The translations under genes and the position numbers were made by a program. A stretch of 8,299 bases of DNA, from assembly GCA_001791715.1 (NCBI GenBank), contig MGFD01000060.1, positions 1 to 8,299 of the forward strand, written 5' to 3'. This document shows positions 7,101 to 8,299 of the stretch, piece by piece. The DNA is from Candidatus Uhrbacteria bacterium RIFOXYB2_FULL_45_11. GTDB taxonomy: Bacteria; Patescibacteriota; Patescibacteriia; UBA9934; GWF2-40-263. Below the pieces are notes generated by a model. That model did not search any database. It was not told the DNA's origin and saw only the letters and a list, made by a program, of their open reading frames with translations. The first letter of the stretch is position 1. Each line of letters opens with the position of its first letter.

Positions 7101-8299
7101 GTGCGTAATCTATCAGTTCTTTTGTGACCGGCTCTGGAATTCCGTCGCTGTTTCCATCACGAATACCCGTAATACAACGGTCGTTAAAACAGTTTCCTGC
7201 GGTTGTTTTTTCCGTTGGGACACAAAAGTGTCCAGCAAAATTTTGTTCGTTACGACACTGATCCGTTGTGCTACAATTTCCAACTTTCGACACACAAATG
7301 CCTCGTGTTGGATGACAATACTTCGTATCATACTCTCCTGCTGACCGTGCTGTAGAACAATCTGCGTCTGCTTTACACGCACATTTTCCATCCGAATTTT
7401 TTTCACATTTTCCTGCATTTTTGACAGTACTTTCAGAATCACTATCAATCGAACAATATCCTTTTTGACATGCTCCACTCTTACAGTCATTGTCTTCTGC
7501 ACAGGAACCACTTCCGTCTGTACATGTTCCTACAACACACGCAGAACCTTCACTTGCTTTTGCATCACACGATCCGGCGTTATACACCAATCGGTAATCC
7601 GCTGTTGCATCTACACAATCGCCCCCCCATGCTGAACAATCATCCTTTGTGTCACATTGCAAAGTATTTTTATTTTTACACCACTTCTTTGGATTCACGT
7701 TGAACTGAGTAAATTGTTCCACCGGCATCTGATGCGGAATCTCATATCCCGAATAATCTGTGCCTGCCCAGCTGACATCACGGGATGCGTATAATTTTTC
7801 TGTCATAACAACCGCGGGGCGTTCAGTCCAAGACTGACATTGCGCTTGGTCTCCATGAGAACCAACTTGCGTACACAAATTCACAGAATCACAAATTTGA
7901 ATGTATTTGTTTGATCCTGCATCCCACGCGGTACGTGAACTATCACACGCAAGCCAAGCGGCACACGTGCGGTCACGATTTACTTTCAGAACAGTGTTTG
8001 CATCATCAGAAACGCGTTGTGCAACTTGTTTACAAGCAGTTGCTTTAAGTTCACCTCCCAACTTTGTCTTAAGGGTTGGACAATCCGAAACCATAAGACA
8101 AGAACGCTCATAGCCCGTTGTGGTCTTGTCAGCTCCTACCACCGTCACGAGTCCGGAAGACAACAATGTGTCGTTCTGCGGAATTTTGTATTCACAACGT
8201 TGTGCACACAAATCAACAGAAGTAAGTGTTGGCGTTCCAATCTTTTCCGCCGTCTCTTTTGAAATCGGAAACACTCCGCCTCCTTGTGCACAGCTGATT
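4111..8299 (-). CDS. Giant Cys-rich, probably extracellular protein with PKD-like C-terminal domain (5' partial)
   Basis: The frame is open from the right edge to the TAA at 4113-4111, giving 1395 codons; the true start is outside. Residues are numbered here from the GTG at 8274. About 80 cysteines (6%) suggest a secreted, disulfide-rich protein. Six C-x5-C knots with acidic centres lie at 207, 258, 300, 334, 524 and 1024, and three C-x-GG-x6-C units at 514, 981 and 1014. Middle motifs include CLTWLPVDQ (577-585). RLQQIFARS (1075-1083) precedes a C-terminal region (about 1138-1387) holding VDWGDD (1193-1198) and FSHDY (1261-1265), the usual PKD-type signature, with cysteines added. No enzyme motif or membrane helix is visible, and the C terminus carries no LPxTG or other anchor. 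The GTG at 8274 has AAGGAGG 4 bases upstream but no signal peptide after it, and the Cys-containing frame continues upstream, so I treat it as internal. A surface adhesin or structural role is inferred. Confidence 0.9.
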   Translation of the reverse strand, partial: ISCAQGGGVFPISKETAEKIGTPTLTSVDLCAQRCEYKIPQNDTLLSSGLVTVVGADKTTTGYERSCLMVSDCPTLKTKLGGELKATACKQVAQRVSDDANTVLKVNRDRTCAAWLACDSSRTAWDAGSNKYIQICDSVNLCTQVGSHGDQAQCQSWTERPAVVMTEKLYASRDVSWAGTDYSGYEIPHQMPVEQFTQFNVNPKKWCKNKNTLQCDTKDDCSAWGGDCVDATADYRLVYNAGSCDAKASEGSACVVGTCTDGSGSCAEDNDCKSGACQKGYCSIDSDSESTVKNAGKCEKNSDGKCACKADADCSTARSAGEYDTKYCHPTRGICVSKVGNCSTTDQCRNEQNFAGHFCVPTEKTTAGNCFNDRCITGIRDGNSDGIPEPVTKELIDYAQSCRGYPEIDSPFPQKVVKLWKVFPEFNSQEKEANAKATPIDLGVYASLATTRSVPFQFVSGFDASNVCSPYIDNETKQIVISDQCVNTCSYTKAIYAKGSETRYYPADLSVVDGGSVPSGICTGGMSDGKICKSDSECETIDNKNPGTCQLLTAANTMLGWQGYCLEKDTSIQLNGSPDINDRACLTWLPVDQLSGATDLYGKETSAGYQIASSTYFCAQPGIAYDLHSTGENDYACAETNDGNCYDVDVDSNTKDTELKEAFSSDEPHKNIRCPKGYVAFMAPCGDASPFGYCKEKYGDDDYPYFCVPRLSYHTGGALAGKVCKFPGEDPADLKPVPNYEPIGGKTSVTRNAPLNVTLYFSDAEKWKTAKDFYADCVVKGVTDKASLNNYLGTDSPSGVASKGSGPDGPESYRGFNLNAKSYAACQTVAQVGATSLQSGVYNAAWTDRVWQSAQNKYAIKEADGTTVDARFGYTVSSLLAIYGQTLDLDEKNKNPDPDPMRILMCGSGGNVFPKADGTCDVPNAPKTQNEARSYGSFNLFPSQFSVTAQTSYCKDKVNCSCNVSTGVTDCNTEGQGTAPICENAKATCSGGNEDGKSCLSDKQKKDCDDAGGSCTVESGTCKGGPKKDSACTKDSECIVNVCQNSLFLINNSLQLGSYCVDQGVQAGETTIGGFDPAGARARLQQIFARSLEIRNFDDGYSKLVITTPDPSKKNGEYLKMDPAPAGWLWDQRAVANGTKPPVITSVGNCVGNSCSEKTDGKFNVNGFDSGDVQGTGNKHVSVTFYVHADSNQMPLRNIVVDWGDDMKNISEKGNPWPNGKYGGSKEPTNFYKNHRGLSKESAPKEICSDKATEFGLSPEACSSSYVLFSHDYVCTNGDINALSAALRFCGDKDPKTGSIITSPCVKKEGDQQYCVFQPRVHAKDNWGWCTGYCDGGSDKTNSCFDGSLQQNGTNECDITQCPANGTSKICKDDGNIIIDPWTYFDGTIKIKPVQ
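4114..4863 (-). other. PKD-like C-terminal domain of the giant protein
   Basis: Residues 1138-1387 hold a beta-sandwich-like pattern: a strand HVSVTFYVHAD, then PLRNIVVDWGDD, a loop of about 60 residues, FSHDYVC, and FQPRVHAKDNWGWC. The WGD and H-x-Y signatures are the usual marks of PKD-type Ig-like domains, which mediate protein or sugar contacts outside the cell. This copy differs by cysteines placed next to the strands (1267, 1307, 1322, 1326), presumably forming disulfides. The boundaries are estimates, and the assignment needs profile or structure comparison. Confidence 0.6.

Noticed and set aside
8272..8290. GTG at 8274 with AAGGAGG 4 bases upstream as the true start of the giant gene
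   Set aside because: The product would lack any signal peptide although it is Cys-rich and probably exported. The same frame continues to the window edge with sequence of the same type (SCAQGGG). The purine run is explained by Gln-Gly-Gly codons. Upstream sequence would settle this.

Overview
The window is bacterial and compact, with standard stop codons and no sign of UGA recoding. No rRNA, tRNA, CRISPR array or insertion sequence is visible. The organism is inferred, not proven. The very large Cys-rich protein at the right has a C-terminal part built around a VDWGDD / FSHDY (PKD-like) motif. It also has short motifs (CLTWLPVDQ, RLQQIFARS, DPWTYFDGT) that I associate from memory with giant surface proteins of Patescibacteria (CPR; Candidatus Magasanikbacteria/Uhrbacteria-like genomes). 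The Hanks-type kinase, the signal-peptide protein and the Asp/Gly-rich lipoprotein look more like families common in Myxococcota and related lineages. Either a Patescibacterium carrying such genes or a myxobacterial-type genome would fit.

Layout from left to right. (1) Bases 1-51, minus strand: the first 17 codons of serS (seryl-tRNA synthetase), running off the left edge. (2) Bases 52-187: the serS leader, bracketed by two G/C-rich arms in inverted orientation. (3) Bases 188-3008, minus strand: a two-gene operon. The promoter-proximal gene encodes a 309-residue exported/membrane protein. It overlaps by 4 bases (ATGA) a 624-residue transmembrane Ser/Thr protein kinase gene, which ends in a hairpin terminator overlapping its stop codon. 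A perfect 30-bp palindrome sits in frame in the kinase linker. (4) Bases 3009-3235: a divergent promoter region. (5) Bases 3236-4042, plus strand: a 268-residue putative lipoprotein followed by its own terminator. (6) Bases 4111-8299, minus strand: the last 1395 codons of a giant Cys-rich, probably exported protein whose start lies beyond the right edge. It converges on the lipoprotein gene, and a second terminator lies between them.

Functionally the window is weighted to the cell envelope: a receptor-like kinase with a coupled membrane partner, a surface lipoprotein and a giant extracellular protein. The coupling of kinase and partner is seen in the sequence. Any link between the kinase pair and the two surface proteins is inferred from proximity only.
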